Below are positions 24,115-32,849 of a DNA stretch of 64,000 nt, piece after piece. Origin of the DNA: an uncultured Pelagibacteraceae bacterium (GTDB lineage: Bacteria; Pseudomonadota; Alphaproteobacteria; Pelagibacterales; Pelagibacteraceae). The first letter of the stretch is position 1, and each line of letters opens with the position of its first letter. The position numbers and the translations under genes were made by a program. The notes beneath the pieces were generated by a model. That model saw only the letters and a list, made by a program, of their open reading frames with translations, ran no database searches and was not told the origin of the DNA. The stretch covers positions 154,654-218,653 of the forward strand of contig CACKCQ010000002.1 in NCBI GenBank assembly GCA_902598655.1, given 5' to 3'.

Positions 24115-24509
24115 TAGTTTCTTAATTTCTTTGAAATTTTATCAAGCAAAGCATTTAAGTATTTTGTTTGTGATAAATCGATAAAGAAATTAGAAGCATT
24201 AAGGTATTCTTTAATAATTATCTTCGAAGATATTTTTGGTTTATACATTAATTCAAAAATCGCACTTTTTATTATTACTTGAAAAACTTTATCTAGGTTT
24301 GATATTTTTAAATCTTCATTTAAATGATTTATAATTTCCTCATGAATTACGTCATCTCTTTCAATTGTACCGTTTACTACATCTTTTATAAATTTTTTGA
24401 AACGATGTTTTGGAAAATTTAATTCTACTTCATTGTTATAATACTTGCTGTAAAGCTTCTGAATTATAATAACTCTTGGATTATTTTTTTTACTAAAATG
24501 AAGCGGCAT
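24114..24509 (-). CDS. nusB: Transcription antitermination factor NusB
   Basis: All-helical RNA-binding protein of 131 residues that acts with NusE (S10) in antitermination of rRNA operons. Family segments are the basic N-terminus with RVIIIQKLYSKYYNN, the DLKISNLDKVFQVIIKSAIFELMYKP helix in the middle, and KIIIKEYLNASNFF near the C-terminus. It is on the short side for NusB but all helices are present. The ribH-nusB-thiL order is conserved in alphaproteobacteria. Confidence 0.93.
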   Translation of the reverse strand: MPLHFSKKNNPRVIIIQKLYSKYYNNEVELNFPKHRFKKFIKDVVNGTIERDDVIHEEIINHLNEDLKISNLDKVFQVIIKSAIFELMYKPKISSKIIIKEYLNASNFFIDLSQTKYLNALLDKISKKLRN

Positions 24510-24510
24510 T

Positions 24511-24897
24511 CTATAACGATAATATTGTTTTTACTGCGTTGGCTGCTTCTCTACCCTTTTTTCCACGTGCTATAGCTTGATTTTTATTTAAACAAGTAAT
24601 TATTCCATTACCAACAGGTTTTTTTGAGTCCACAGATATATTCATAATTGCATCAGTTGTTGATTTAGATATAAAATCAAAATGAGGCGTTTGACCTTTA
24701 ATTACACATCCAAGTGCTACAAAACCATCATATTTTTTTAAATTTTTAGAAATAACTACGGGTATCTCAAATACACCTGGAACAGAGATTACATTAATCT
24801 TTGCAAAATTTTTTAGTTCATTCTTGGCACTTTTAAGAAGAGCTGTTGAAATATCTTTATAGTAGTTTGCTTGTATAATTAATACTTTATTTTTCAT
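24511..24897 (-). CDS. ribH: 6,7-dimethyl-8-ribityllumazine synthase
   Basis: Protein of 128 residues that condenses 3,4-dihydroxy-2-butanone 4-phosphate with the ribitylamino-pyrimidine to give lumazine, the last precursor of riboflavin. Motifs: VPGVFEIPVVISKNL near residue 40-54, ALGCVIKGQTPHFDFIS near 62-78 (with the catalytic His in TPHFD), and GNGIITC near 97-103. The N-terminus is shorter than in many homologues. The start overlaps the end of ribB by four bases. Confidence 0.95.
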   Translation of the reverse strand: MKNKVLIIQANYYKDISTALLKSAKNELKNFAKINVISVPGVFEIPVVISKNLKKYDGFVALGCVIKGQTPHFDFISKSTTDAIMNISVDSKKPVGNGIITCLNKNQAIARGKKGREAANAVKTILSL

Positions 24898-25997
24898 TTT
24901 ATAATTTCTTGTTTAATAATCTTGATACCATAACCATCCAACCCAACAACCTTTTTTAGAGTTCTAGTAACTAATATCATTTTCTTTATTTTTAAAGATT
25001 TAATTATTTGAGCTCCAATACCATAACTTTTTATTAATTGATCCTTTTCCTTAGTTTTAGACTTTTTATCTTTAAATTCTTTAAGTGTTTGAGTAACAGA
25101 TTTTAAATTTGGATCTCTTATAAAAATCATAACGCAATTGCTGTATTTTTTAAAATATTTTAAAGTTTTTTCAAATGAGTTAGGAAGTTTTTGATTAATT
25201 AGATAATTTTGAACTACATTAGATGAAATAACTCTTACTCTAGGTGATTTACTTTTATTAACTTTACCCTTAACTAATGCAAAATGCTCAGAACCATCAA
25301 TTGAGTTCTCAAAAACATAAATTTTAAATTTTTGATTATTTAAATTAATTGTAGATGTTTTTTTTAATTTAATAAGATTTTCTTTTCTTAGTCTGTATGA
25401 AATTAAATCTTCAATTTTTGCAATATGAAGTTTATGTTTACTTGCAAATTTTAATAAGTCATCACCTTTTGCCATCGAACCATCTTCATTCATAATCTCA
25501 CATATTACAGCAGCTGGAATTTTGTTGCCAAGTCTAGCTATGTCGACAGATGCTTCAGTATGACCGGCTCTAACAAGAACTCCTCCTTCTCGAGAAATAA
25601 TTGGAAATACGTGACCAGGAGAAACTATTTCATTTTTTAATACATTTTTTTTTGTAGCAACTTTTATTGTTCGTGATCGGTCTTTGGCTGAAATACCAGT
25701 AGTTATACCCTTCTTGGCCTCTATTGAAATGGTAAAGGCTGTTTGATTTCTCGATTGATTAACAGGAGCCATAAATGTTAGCCCAAGTTTGTTTGCTTGA
25801 TTTTTATTTAGTGTTAGACAAATTAAACCTCTGCCGTTTTTCGCCATAAAGTTAATTTTTTTAGAATTAACATCATCGGCATTAAATACTAAATCCCCCT
25901 CGTTTTCTCGATTTTCATCATCAACAAGAATATACATTCCTCCTTTTTTTGAGATAGAAATAATCTTTTCTATTGGACTAAATTTATTTTTTATCAT
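24894..25997 (-). CDS. ribB: 3,4-dihydroxy-2-butanone 4-phosphate synthase with degenerate GTP cyclohydrolase II-like domain
   Basis: Protein of 367 residues. The N-terminal 200 residues are a complete DHBP synthase with VDDENRENEGDL, MAKNGRGLICL, TGISAKDRSRT, PGHVFPI and GHTEASVD. It forms the four-carbon unit for riboflavin from ribulose 5-phosphate. The C-terminal half aligns by pattern with GTP cyclohydrolase II (GSEHFALVKG, then LIKSYGIGAQII and LVTRTLKKVVGL), but the zinc-binding cysteine cluster and the surrounding catalytic segment are absent. It is therefore probably active only as RibB, like the RibBX-type fusions described in proteobacteria. A separate RibA should exist elsewhere. 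It overlaps ribE by 14 bases and ribH by four. Confidence 0.93.
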   Translation of the reverse strand: MIKNKFSPIEKIISISKKGGMYILVDDENRENEGDLVFNADDVNSKKINFMAKNGRGLICLTLNKNQANKLGLTFMAPVNQSRNQTAFTISIEAKKGITTGISAKDRSRTIKVATKKNVLKNEIVSPGHVFPIISREGGVLVRAGHTEASVDIARLGNKIPAAVICEIMNEDGSMAKGDDLLKFASKHKLHIAKIEDLISYRLRKENLIKLKKTSTINLNNQKFKIYVFENSIDGSEHFALVKGKVNKSKSPRVRVISSNVVQNYLINQKLPNSFEKTLKYFKKYSNCVMIFIRDPNLKSVTQTLKEFKDKKSKTKEKDQLIKSYGIGAQIIKSLKIKKMILVTRTLKKVVGLDGYGIKIIKQEIIK

Positions 25998-26577
25998 AAA
26001 TAAATTTTTTTACATATTTAGACAAAATATCAATTTCAATATTAACTAAATCATTTTTTTTAATGTTTGCTAAATTTGTAAGTTTTAGTGTATGTGGAAT
26101 AACCCAAATTTCAAATTTATTCTTCTTTATCTTGGCTATGGTTAAAGATACGCCATTTATCAAGATTGATGCTTTCTCAACTAAAAATTTATAAAATTTT
26201 TTATCAATACTAAATTCGTAAATTGTAGATTTATCTACATTTGTTAAATTTGTAACTTTGCTTACTGTATCAACATGACCTTGACAAATATGACCTGAAA
26301 TATTTTGTCCATACTTTAAAGGTAGTTCTAAATTAACATAATCACCAACTTTAGATTTCTTAAATTTTGATTTTCTAATAGTTTCATTTGATAAATAAAA
26401 TTCAGATATACCTTTTTTATATGATATTAATGTTAGGCAGACACCATCACAGGAAATAGATATTCCTAATTGCTTATTAGTTAATTTTAATTTTGACTTG
26501 ATAAAGATATTTATTCCTTTAGCTCTTTTGGTAATATTTGTAATTTTACCTTTATTAAAAATTATTCCATTAAACAT
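25984..26577 (-). CDS. ribE: Riboflavin synthase, alpha subunit
   Basis: Protein of 197 residues that dismutates two lumazines to riboflavin. It contains the two barrel repeats of the family. The first begins MFNGIIFNKGKI and has GISISCDGVCLTL. The second has GHICQGHVDTVSKV followed by ASILINGVSLTIAKI. The C-terminal WVIPHTLKLTNLAN segment is also typical. The length is normal. It lies directly between ribD and ribB in the riboflavin cluster. Confidence 0.96.
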   Translation of the reverse strand: MFNGIIFNKGKITNITKRAKGINIFIKSKLKLTNKQLGISISCDGVCLTLISYKKGISEFYLSNETIRKSKFKKSKVGDYVNLELPLKYGQNISGHICQGHVDTVSKVTNLTNVDKSTIYEFSIDKKFYKFLVEKASILINGVSLTIAKIKKNKFEIWVIPHTLKLTNLANIKKNDLVNIEIDILSKYVKKFIYDKK

Positions 26578-27672
26578 TTACTGATACCTAAAAAGTTTTT
26601 CTTTATCTAAAAAAGTATTAATTTGCGATCTTTTTTTAAATTTTTTAGACAATAAATCAATAAAAGAATTCAAAGTAACTGAATTTTTTAAATTAATTTT
26701 ATTATCAGCTTTGAATAAATAAAAATCATTTATTAAATTGTTGTTTAAAAAAGATTTTAAAAGGTTTGGACCAGACTCGATTAATAAATTTGCATAACCT
26801 AGTGAATATATTTTTTTTAAAATTGTATTTAAATCAAAACTATTATTTTCTATTTTCATAAAAATAAGTTTTGCATTTTTATTCTTAAATTTATTAATAA
26901 TATTTTTATCTTTTTTATTATGAAAAATATAAGTTTTATTTGAGTTAAGTTTTAAAATTTTGGAATTTATTTTAGTCTTTAAATCTTTATCAATAATAAA
27001 TTTTACTGGTGAAAACTTTTCTAAACCTTGAATTCTACAATTTAAATTAGGATTGTCAGAATTAATAGTTTTATAAGATGTTAAAATTGCTTGATTTCTA
27101 TATCTTAATAATTGAGACACTTTATGAGAATGTTCATTTGTAATTTTTTTTTTAAATAAATAAATTCTATTATTCTTAGAAACAGCTAATTTTCCAGTAA
27201 CGTATGGAATATCATTAAATTTTGAGAATTTATAATCTTTGTAAAAATGATTTGCCTCATTTTTAATTAAACCAATTTTAGCCAAAATATTATTTTTTTT
27301 TAAAACACTTTTTGTTTTTTTTGCTGTTCGTTTATCAAAATCTTCAATCGAATAATTAACTAATTTAATCTTCTTTTTTATAATCATGTTTGTACAAGGG
27401 GGTGTTTTTCCATAATGGATACAGGGTTCTAATGTTACATACATATTTGAATTTTTGAAATTTATTTTATTATTTTTTAAGGCTACTACTTCTGCATGAG
27501 GTCTACCGTTAATATCTGTCTTTCCGTAAGAAATGATTTCATCTTTATATGTTACTACACATCCAACCGATGGATTTAGTCCTGTTAGTCCTTTATTTTG
27601 ATTGGCAAGTTCTAGTGCCAATCTCATGAATGCTTTATTTTTTTCTGATGATTTATCTTTTCTTAAAGACAT
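26578..27672 (-). CDS. ribD: Bifunctional riboflavin biosynthesis deaminase/reductase RibD
   Basis: Protein of 364 residues from the start I chose at 27672, which lies in front of [18 protein letters not shown]. It overlaps nrdR by 20 bases, less than an upstream ATG would. The N-terminal deaminase domain has the zinc motifs HAEVVAL and [11 protein letters not shown]. The C-terminal reductase domain begins around residue 150 ([15 protein letters not shown]) and ends with [14 protein letters not shown]. The enzyme deaminates and reduces the pyrimidine intermediate after GTP cyclohydrolase II. The reductase half is rich in Lys and Asn and somewhat divergent. Confidence 0.93.
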   Translation of the reverse strand: MSLRKDKSSEKNKAFMRLALELANQNKGLTGLNPSVGCVVTYKDEIISYGKTDINGRPHAEVVALKNNKINFKNSNMYVTLEPCIHYGKTPPCTNMIIKKKIKLVNYSIEDFDKRTAKKTKSVLKKNNILAKIGLIKNEANHFYKDYKFSKFNDIPYVTGKLAVSKNNRIYLFKKKITNEHSHKVSQLLRYRNQAILTSYKTINSDNPNLNCRIQGLEKFSPVKFIIDKDLKTKINSKILKLNSNKTYIFHNKKDKNIINKFKNKNAKLIFMKIENNSFDLNTILKKIYSLGYANLLIESGPNLLKSFLNNNLINDFYLFKADNKINLKNSVTLNSFIDLLSKKFKKRSQINTFLDKEKLFRYQ

Positions 27673-28111
27673 CGATTTTATCAACAAATTGAACGAAGTC
27701 TTTTTCTTCTCTAAAATTTCTATATACTGATGCAAATCTTACATAAGCTACTGGGTCCAATTCTTTTAATCCATCCATTACCATTGTGCCTATGGTGTTC
27801 GAAGAAATTTCACTTTGACCAAATTCTTCTAGTGATCGAGAAATTTTAGAAATAAATTTTTCTACTGTTTCAGTATCAAGAGGTCTTTTTTTTAGAGCTA
27901 CATAAATGGATTTAGACAGTTTATCTCTATCAAATGGTGATTTTCTTCCATTTTTTTTTACAATTGTTAGCTCACGAAATTGAACTCTTTCAAATGTAGT
28001 AAATCTCTGTCCACAGCTACAAAGCCTCCTTCTTCTTATAGCTGTTCCATCTTCAGTAGGTCTAGAATCTACAACTGATGTTTCACCTTTTTTATCACAG
28101 GGACAAATCAT
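27653..28111 (-). CDS. nrdR: Transcriptional repressor NrdR
   Basis: Regulator of 152 residues with an N-terminal zinc ribbon ([15 protein letters not shown] with cysteines at 3 and 5, then [17 protein letters not shown]) and an ATP-cone domain at about residues 48-138. NrdR senses ATP and dATP and represses ribonucleotide reductase genes. The first cysteine pair is C-P-C in place of the usual CPxC, which is a small variation. The gene stands between glyA and ribD, the usual alphaproteobacterial position (glyA-nrdR-ribD). Confidence 0.95.
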   Translation of the reverse strand: MICPCDKKGETSVVDSRPTEDGTAIRRRRLCSCGQRFTTFERVQFRELTIVKKNGRKSPFDRDKLSKSIYVALKKRPLDTETVEKFISKISRSLEEFGQSEISSNTIGTMVMDGLKELDPVAYVRFASVYRNFREEKDFVQFVDKIDVFKKR

Positions 28112-28117
28112 AATTCA

Positions 28118-29428
28118 TTATCCCAAATTTTTATAAATTGGGAAATTTGAACATAAATCAACAACTTCTTTTCTTACTTCGTCTTCTATTTTTTTATTAT
28201 CTTCAGGGTTTGATGACAAACCTTTAATTACTTTAGTAATTAGTTCACCAACAATTTTAAATTCATTTAAACCAAAACCTCTAGTAGTTGCAGCCTGAGA
28301 TCCTAATCTTATACCAGAAGTAACCATTGGACTTTCTGTATCAAAAGGAATTCCATTTTTATTACATGTTATATTGGCTCTTGATAAACTTTCAGCTGCA
28401 GCATTACCTTTGACACCAAAGGGTCTTAAATCTACCAACATTAAATGAGTATCAGTACCTCCAGAATAAATCTTAAATCCATTTGTTTTTAATGTTTCTG
28501 CGAGAATTTTTGCATTAGCTAAAACATTAGATATATATTCTTTGAAAGAAGGTTCTAATGCTTCTTTAAATCCAACTGCTTTTGCTGCTATTATATGCAT
28601 CAGAGGACCACCCTGATAACCAGGAAATACAGCTGTATTAATTTTTTTATAAATATCTTCGTGATTTGTTAAAATAATTCCACCTCTGGCACTTCTAAAA
28701 ACTTTATGAGTTGTAGATGTAACGACATGAGCATGATCAACAGGATTTGGATAACCTTTACCAGCAACAAGACCTGAAAAGTGAGCCATATCTACCATAA
28801 AGAATGCTCCAACTTTATCAGCAATTTCTCTAAATCTTTTAAAATCAATAACTCTAGAATATGCGCTACCTCCAGCAATTATAAGTTTAGGTTTATTTTC
28901 AATTGCTAATCTTTCAACTTCATCATAGTCAATTAATTCAGAGGTTTTATCTACATCATAGCTTATTGCATTAAACCATTTGCCTGACATCGCAATTTTA
29001 AGACCATGAGTAATATGGCCACCAGAATTTAAACTCATTCCCATAAAAGTATCACCTGGCTTTAATAATGCTAAAAACACTGCTCCGTTAGCTTGTGCGC
29101 CAGAATGAGGTTGCGAATTCGCAAATTTACAATTAAAAAGTTTTTTTAATCTATCGTTAGCAAGTGACTCAGCAACATCAACATGTTCACAACCGTTATA
29201 ATATCTTTTACCTGGGTAACCTTCGGCATACTTATTTGTTAGTACTGAACCTTGTGCTTCTAAAACAGCTTGTGAAACAATGTTTTCTGATGCGATTAAT
29301 TCGATATGATTTTGTTGTCTGATTAATTCTTTATTTACTGCATCAAATATTTCTGGATCAGCTTCAGACAATTTTTTTTCAAAAAAGTTTTCATATTGAG
29401 TATTTAAATATTTTTTTTCACTAGACAT
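28118..29428 (-). CDS. glyA: Serine hydroxymethyltransferase
   Basis: PLP enzyme of 436 residues that interconverts serine and glycine with methylene-tetrahydrofolate. Family motifs in order are [50 protein letters not shown], the PLP-lysine segment [15 protein letters not shown], and [10 protein letters not shown]. The length is standard. Together with sarcosine oxidase at 41227-46307, which yields glycine and methylene-THF, it links methylated-amine use to the serine pool. It is preceded by rpiB, eight bases away. I found no room for a glycine riboswitch directly before it. Confidence 0.98.
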   Translation of the reverse strand: MSSEKKYLNTQYENFFEKKLSEADPEIFDAVNKELIRQQNHIELIASENIVSQAVLEAQGSVLTNKYAEGYPGKRYYNGCEHVDVAESLANDRLKKLFNCKFANSQPHSGAQANGAVFLALLKPGDTFMGMSLNSGGHITHGLKIAMSGKWFNAISYDVDKTSELIDYDEVERLAIENKPKLIIAGGSAYSRVIDFKRFREIADKVGAFFMVDMAHFSGLVAGKGYPNPVDHAHVVTSTTHKVFRSARGGIILTNHEDIYKKINTAVFPGYQGGPLMHIIAAKAVGFKEALEPSFKEYISNVLANAKILAETLKTNGFKIYSGGTDTHLMLVDLRPFGVKGNAAAESLSRANITCNKNGIPFDTESPMVTSGIRLGSQAATTRGFGLNEFKIVGELITKVIKGLSSNPEDNKKIEDEVRKEVVDLCSNFPIYKNLG

Positions 29429-29436
29429 TTATTTAC

Positions 29437-29862
29437 CTATATTTTTTTAATTCTTTTTATATGTCTACCGCCTTCAAACTCAGTTTTTAGAAAGCTCTCA
29501 ACACATTTTAAGGCAACTGTTTTTTTAATAAGCCTTTCTCCTAATGTTATAACATTTGCATCATTATGCAATCGCGATAATTTGGCATTTTTTACTGAAT
29601 AGCATAAAGCTGCGCGTATTCCCTTATTTTTGTTTGCAGCAATAGACATTCCTACTCCTGAACCACAAACAAGTATTCCTACATGATTCTTATTTTTCAC
29701 CACTTGTTTACAAAGTTTATGAGCAAAATCAGGGTAATCAACGGACTTCTTATTTTGTTTTGGTCCCAGATCTTTTATTGGATAATTTTTATTAAAGTAT
29801 TTTAAAATATTCTTTTTTAAATTAAATCCACCATGATCTGAAGCAATAAAAATTTTTTTCAA
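29437..29862 (-). CDS. rpiB: Ribose-5-phosphate isomerase B
   Basis: Isomerase of 141 residues that interconverts ribose 5-phosphate and ribulose 5-phosphate. Key sites are the N-terminal IASDHGGFNLK, VDYPDFAHKLC, the CGSGVGMSIAANK loop with the catalytic cysteine near residue 68, and HNDANVITLGERLI. The length is standard. The gene lies between a dioxygenase-like gene and glyA, in the same direction, as part of a likely operon leading to nrdR. Confidence 0.96.
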   Translation of the reverse strand: MKKIFIASDHGGFNLKKNILKYFNKNYPIKDLGPKQNKKSVDYPDFAHKLCKQVVKNKNHVGILVCGSGVGMSIAANKNKGIRAALCYSVKNAKLSRLHNDANVITLGERLIKKTVALKCVESFLKTEFEGGRHIKRIKKI

Positions 29863-29863
29863 T

Positions 29864-30454
29864 TTAATTAAATTTGTAATTTAAAACACAAGCAACAAGG
29901 TGAACTCTATTTTCTTCACCCCCATTAAATGCATTGTGATATTTAGTATTATTAGTAATCCAAACAGAGCCATCTGCTGGCATATGTTTTGCAACATTAT
30001 CAACGACCATTATTGCTCCGGGATTTGTGTATATAGGTATATGAAGCCTTGGCTCAGGATCTCTATGCCAACTCAATGTTGATCTTGGCTCTTTAAGAAG
30101 AAGTCTCATCCTACCTAATTTATACTTTTTTGTTAATTGGTCATAAACTTCTTTAAAATAAGTATTTTTAAAATCGTCAACAAATTCTGTGTATTTATGT
30201 TCATCAATTTTATTTTCCCTCTGTACCTCAACTCCTGTACTATCTGGCTTAGTCCAATAAATGCCTCTTACATTATTTCCTTTAACAGAATCTGGATCAC
30301 CTGGAATTTGATTTAAAGGTATACCTGCGAAGTGAGGTATTCCAAGACTTGTATCAAAACCTTTTATTTTTAATACTTCATCACAAGCTTGTTTTAATTT
30401 TATAATATCAAATTTTACATCTTGTTTTTGGAAATCATTGAATAATTGTGACAT
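29864..30454 (-). CDS. Aspartyl/asparaginyl beta-hydroxylase-like 2-oxoglutarate dioxygenase
   Basis: Protein of 196 residues with a cupin-type Fe(II)/2-oxoglutarate site in its C-terminal half. The motif SWHRDPEPRLHIPI gives the His-x-Asp metal ligands at about residues 128-130. The distal histidine is in TKYHNAFN near 170, and the arginine for 2-oxoglutarate follows in ENRVHLVACV. This resembles aspartyl/asparaginyl beta-hydroxylase-like proteins, whose bacterial substrates are mostly unknown. It leads the run rpiB-glyA-nrdR. The gene is divergent from hemB, and a Fur-like box lies in front of it, which would suit an iron enzyme. Confidence 0.8.
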   Translation of the reverse strand: MSQLFNDFQKQDVKFDIIKLKQACDEVLKIKGFDTSLGIPHFAGIPLNQIPGDPDSVKGNNVRGIYWTKPDSTGVEVQRENKIDEHKYTEFVDDFKNTYFKEVYDQLTKKYKLGRMRLLLKEPRSTLSWHRDPEPRLHIPIYTNPGAIMVVDNVAKHMPADGSVWITNNTKYHNAFNGGEENRVHLVACVLNYKFN

Positions 30455-30519
30455 CGGTGCTCTAGTATCTTATAGACTATTATATTAAATATTACTATTG
30501 TCGCATCAAAAAAATTAAT

Positions 30520-30534
30520 TGATAATGATTATCA
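30520..30534. promoter_or_regulatory. Perfect 7-1-7 Fur-box-like palindrome over the hemB start
   Basis: TGATAATGATTATCA is a perfect 7-1-7 palindrome and equals the minimal Fur-box core (TGATAAT, one base, ATTATCA). It covers the hemB ATG at 30525. Its centre is about 70 bases before the divergent dioxygenase gene. The match is seen in the sequence; binding by Fur is an inference. Confidence 0.55.
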
Positions 30535-31511
30535 CAGGTAGCTATCCTAATTTAAGATTAAGAAGATCAAGAAAATTCAGTTGGTCTAGAAGATTAGTTC
30601 AAGATAATGATCTATCTTACAATGATTTTATTTTACCTATTTTTCTTACTGAAGGAAAAGCAAAAAAAGTTCCAATTAATTCAATGCCAAATGTTTTTAG
30701 GTACTCTATTGATAAATTAAAAAGTGTAGTTGATAAAGCACTAAAACTGGGAATACCAATGGTAGCTTTATTCCCTTATACAAATCCAAGAAAAAGAGAT
30801 GAATATGGAAATGAAGCATTAAATGAAAATAATTTAGTTTGCAAAGCAATAAAATTCATCAAAAAAAATTATAAGAACGAAATTGGAATAATGTGTGATG
30901 TTGCATTAGATCCATATACATCACATGGACATGATGGAATAATTAAAAAAAATGAAATTTTAAATGATGAAACATTAGAAATATTGATTAAACAATCAAT
31001 ATTGCAAGCAAAAATGGGTTGTGATGTGATTGCCCCATCAGATATGATGGATGGTAGAGTTTTAAAAATTCGTAAAGCTTTAGATAAAAATAATCTTAAA
31101 GATGTTCAAATTCTATCTTATGCAGTTAAATATGCATCAAGTTTCTATGGCCCATTCAGAAATGCTGTTGGATCAAGAAGTCTCTTAAAAGGAGACAAAA
31201 AAACTTATCAAATGGATTTTAAAAACAATTATGAATCATTAAGAGAAGTTGCATTAGATATAAAAGAAGGAGCAGACATGATTATAGTAAAACCAGGGAT
31301 GCCTTATCTTGATATAATTAGGGAAGTTAAGAATAATTTTAAAATTCCAGTCATTGCATACCAAGTATCTGGAGAATATAGTCTCATACAAAATGCAATT
31401 TCAAAGAATATATTAGATAAAAAATCGATATATGAAAGTCTAGTTTCCTTTAAAAGAGCTGGAGCAAGTGCAATTATAACCTATTTTGCTGATCAAATAA
31501 AACTAGATTAA
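30525..31511 (+). CDS. hemB: Delta-aminolevulinic acid dehydratase (porphobilinogen synthase)
   Basis: Enzyme of 328 residues that condenses two aminolevulinates to porphobilinogen in heme synthesis. I took the ATG at 30525; a TTG two codons earlier is also possible. The active-site lysines are in LSYAVKYASSFYGPFR and DMIIVKPGMPYLD. The metal region reads DVALDPYTSHGHDG, with Ala, Asp and Asp where zinc enzymes have three cysteines, so this is the Mg-type found in alphaproteobacteria. A Fur-like palindrome overlaps the start codon. The 3' end overlaps convergent recO by nine bases. Confidence 0.96.
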   Translation: MIITGSYPNLRLRRSRKFSWSRRLVQDNDLSYNDFILPIFLTEGKAKKVPINSMPNVFRYSIDKLKSVVDKALKLGIPMVALFPYTNPRKRDEYGNEALNENNLVCKAIKFIKKNYKNEIGIMCDVALDPYTSHGHDGIIKKNEILNDETLEILIKQSILQAKMGCDVIAPSDMMDGRVLKIRKALDKNNLKDVQILSYAVKYASSFYGPFRNAVGSRSLLKGDKKTYQMDFKNNYESLREVALDIKEGADMIIVKPGMPYLDIIREVKNNFKIPVIAYQVSGEYSLIQNAISKNILDKKSIYESLVSFKRAGASAIITYFADQIKLD

Positions 31512-32183
31512 TTTTAAGGAATTTTGAAAATTAAATCTTGTTTTAGGAAAATTAAGATTATTCGGTTTAACTATTGTTTTATCTAAAAAATCTCCTACAA
31601 TTTTTAAAGCATCAAAAGTATCTTCAAAGCTTATATCTTCTTCATCTTTATTTACTAAAAAATTTGGAATGATTTTGTTTGAATTTTTTAATTTATAATT
31701 AATTTTATTACCTTCAGAAACTTCTTCTACATAATCATTAAAGTCTATGTCATATCCAATTAATTTATAAAAGTTTAACTCCCAATTTACAAACTTTGAA
31801 AGCCACTCTTCATCTTTTAATATCTCAAAATAATTATCAATTAAGTAATAAATCTCTCTATTTTTTTCGTTTTCTACTGTTAAAATTTTAATCAAATTCA
31901 TTGTATAAATTATACAAAGGAGTTTTTGCTTATCTTCTAAAAAATAAGGAGTTTTAAATTCATCAATTTCAACTTTTAAAGAACCAATTTTTGATTGAGA
32001 TTTTGAATTGTAATTTATATGCAATTTATTACCCTCAAATAAGTAGTTTTTTATTTTTTTTGAGGTTCCTCCAAAAATAATTCCTGAAATTTTTCCATGA
32101 TTTTCAGTATAAAATTCAGATATTACAGAATTTTCATTATATTTATTTTTTGAAAGTAAGTATCCTTTATCTTGCCAATTCAT
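31503..32183 (-). CDS. recO: DNA repair protein RecO
   Basis: Protein of 226 residues of the RecO family, which anneals single strands and loads RecA on SSB-coated DNA. The N-terminal OB fold starts MNWQDKGYLLSKNKYNENS and includes HGKISGIIFGGTSKK. The helical C-terminal part has the NREIYYLIDNYFEIL and FVNWELNFYKLIGYDIDFNDY segments typical of the family. No zinc cysteines are seen. It follows rnc with a one-base overlap; the era gene that often separates the two in alphaproteobacteria is absent here. Confidence 0.88.
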   Translation of the reverse strand: MNWQDKGYLLSKNKYNENSVISEFYTENHGKISGIIFGGTSKKIKNYLFEGNKLHINYNSKSQSKIGSLKVEIDEFKTPYFLEDKQKLLCIIYTMNLIKILTVENEKNREIYYLIDNYFEILKDEEWLSKFVNWELNFYKLIGYDIDFNDYVEEVSEGNKINYKLKNSNKIIPNFLVNKDEEDISFEDTFDALKIVGDFLDKTIVKPNNLNFPKTRFNFQNSLKLI

Positions 32184-32845
32184 TATATTTTAATAGTTTC
32201 TAAAAGTTTCATAGCTGCGGCTTGTTCTGCATTTTTTTTTGAACTACCATCAGCGATAACTGTTTTGCTATCCTTAATTTTTACACTAATTTTAAAATTC
32301 GGTTTATGTCTTGGTCCTGTATTAGAAATAAGTTTATATATTGGCAATGTTTTAAATTTCTTCAATGAATATTCTTGTAATCTCGTCTTAGAGTCGATTA
32401 CTGTAACATCTGATAAGTTTAAATAATTTTTCCAATAATTTAGTATAAATTTAGATGAAGCCTCAAAACCTTTATCTATATAAATAGCTCCTATCAAAGA
32501 CTCACAACAATCAGATATAATTTTTTTTTCTATATTGACTTTTTTTTTCTTTTCTGTGTTTCCTGTTAAAATATAGTTATCCAACTCTAATTCATTGCCA
32601 ATTTCAAAACACTTATTTTTATTAACCAAATTTGCAAGTTTTTTATCAATTATACCAACTTTTTCATTTGGATATAACTCTAGAAGTGTCTTTGATATAA
32701 CAAACCCTAAAACTCTATCACCTAAAAATTCTAATTTTTCATAATTATTTTTTGTATCAAAACTTTTGTGTGTTAAGGCTTGTATCAATAGTTTATCATC
32801 TTTAAAGCTAATGCCTATTTTCTTTTGTAGTTTGTTTAACTTCAT
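32183..32845 (-). CDS. rnc: Ribonuclease III
   Basis: Double-strand-specific endoribonuclease of 220 residues that processes rRNA and mRNA. The catalytic signature EKLEFLGDRVLG is at about residues 36-47, followed by ESLIGAIYIDKGFE near 114-127 with the second acidic metal ligand. The C-terminal double-stranded RNA-binding domain starts near residue 150 (SKTRLQEYSLKKF) and ends KKNAEQAAAMKLLE. The length is normal. It lies four bases after lepB and overlaps recO by one base. Confidence 0.96.
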   Translation of the reverse strand: MKLNKLQKKIGISFKDDKLLIQALTHKSFDTKNNYEKLEFLGDRVLGFVISKTLLELYPNEKVGIIDKKLANLVNKNKCFEIGNELELDNYILTGNTEKKKKVNIEKKIISDCCESLIGAIYIDKGFEASSKFILNYWKNYLNLSDVTVIDSKTRLQEYSLKKFKTLPIYKLISNTGPRHKPNFKISVKIKDSKTVIADGSSKKNAEQAAAMKLLETIKI

Positions 32846-32849
32846 TTAT

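Noticed and set aside
29429..29436. A glycine riboswitch before glyA
   Set aside because: Only eight bases separate rpiB and glyA, so no aptamer fits.
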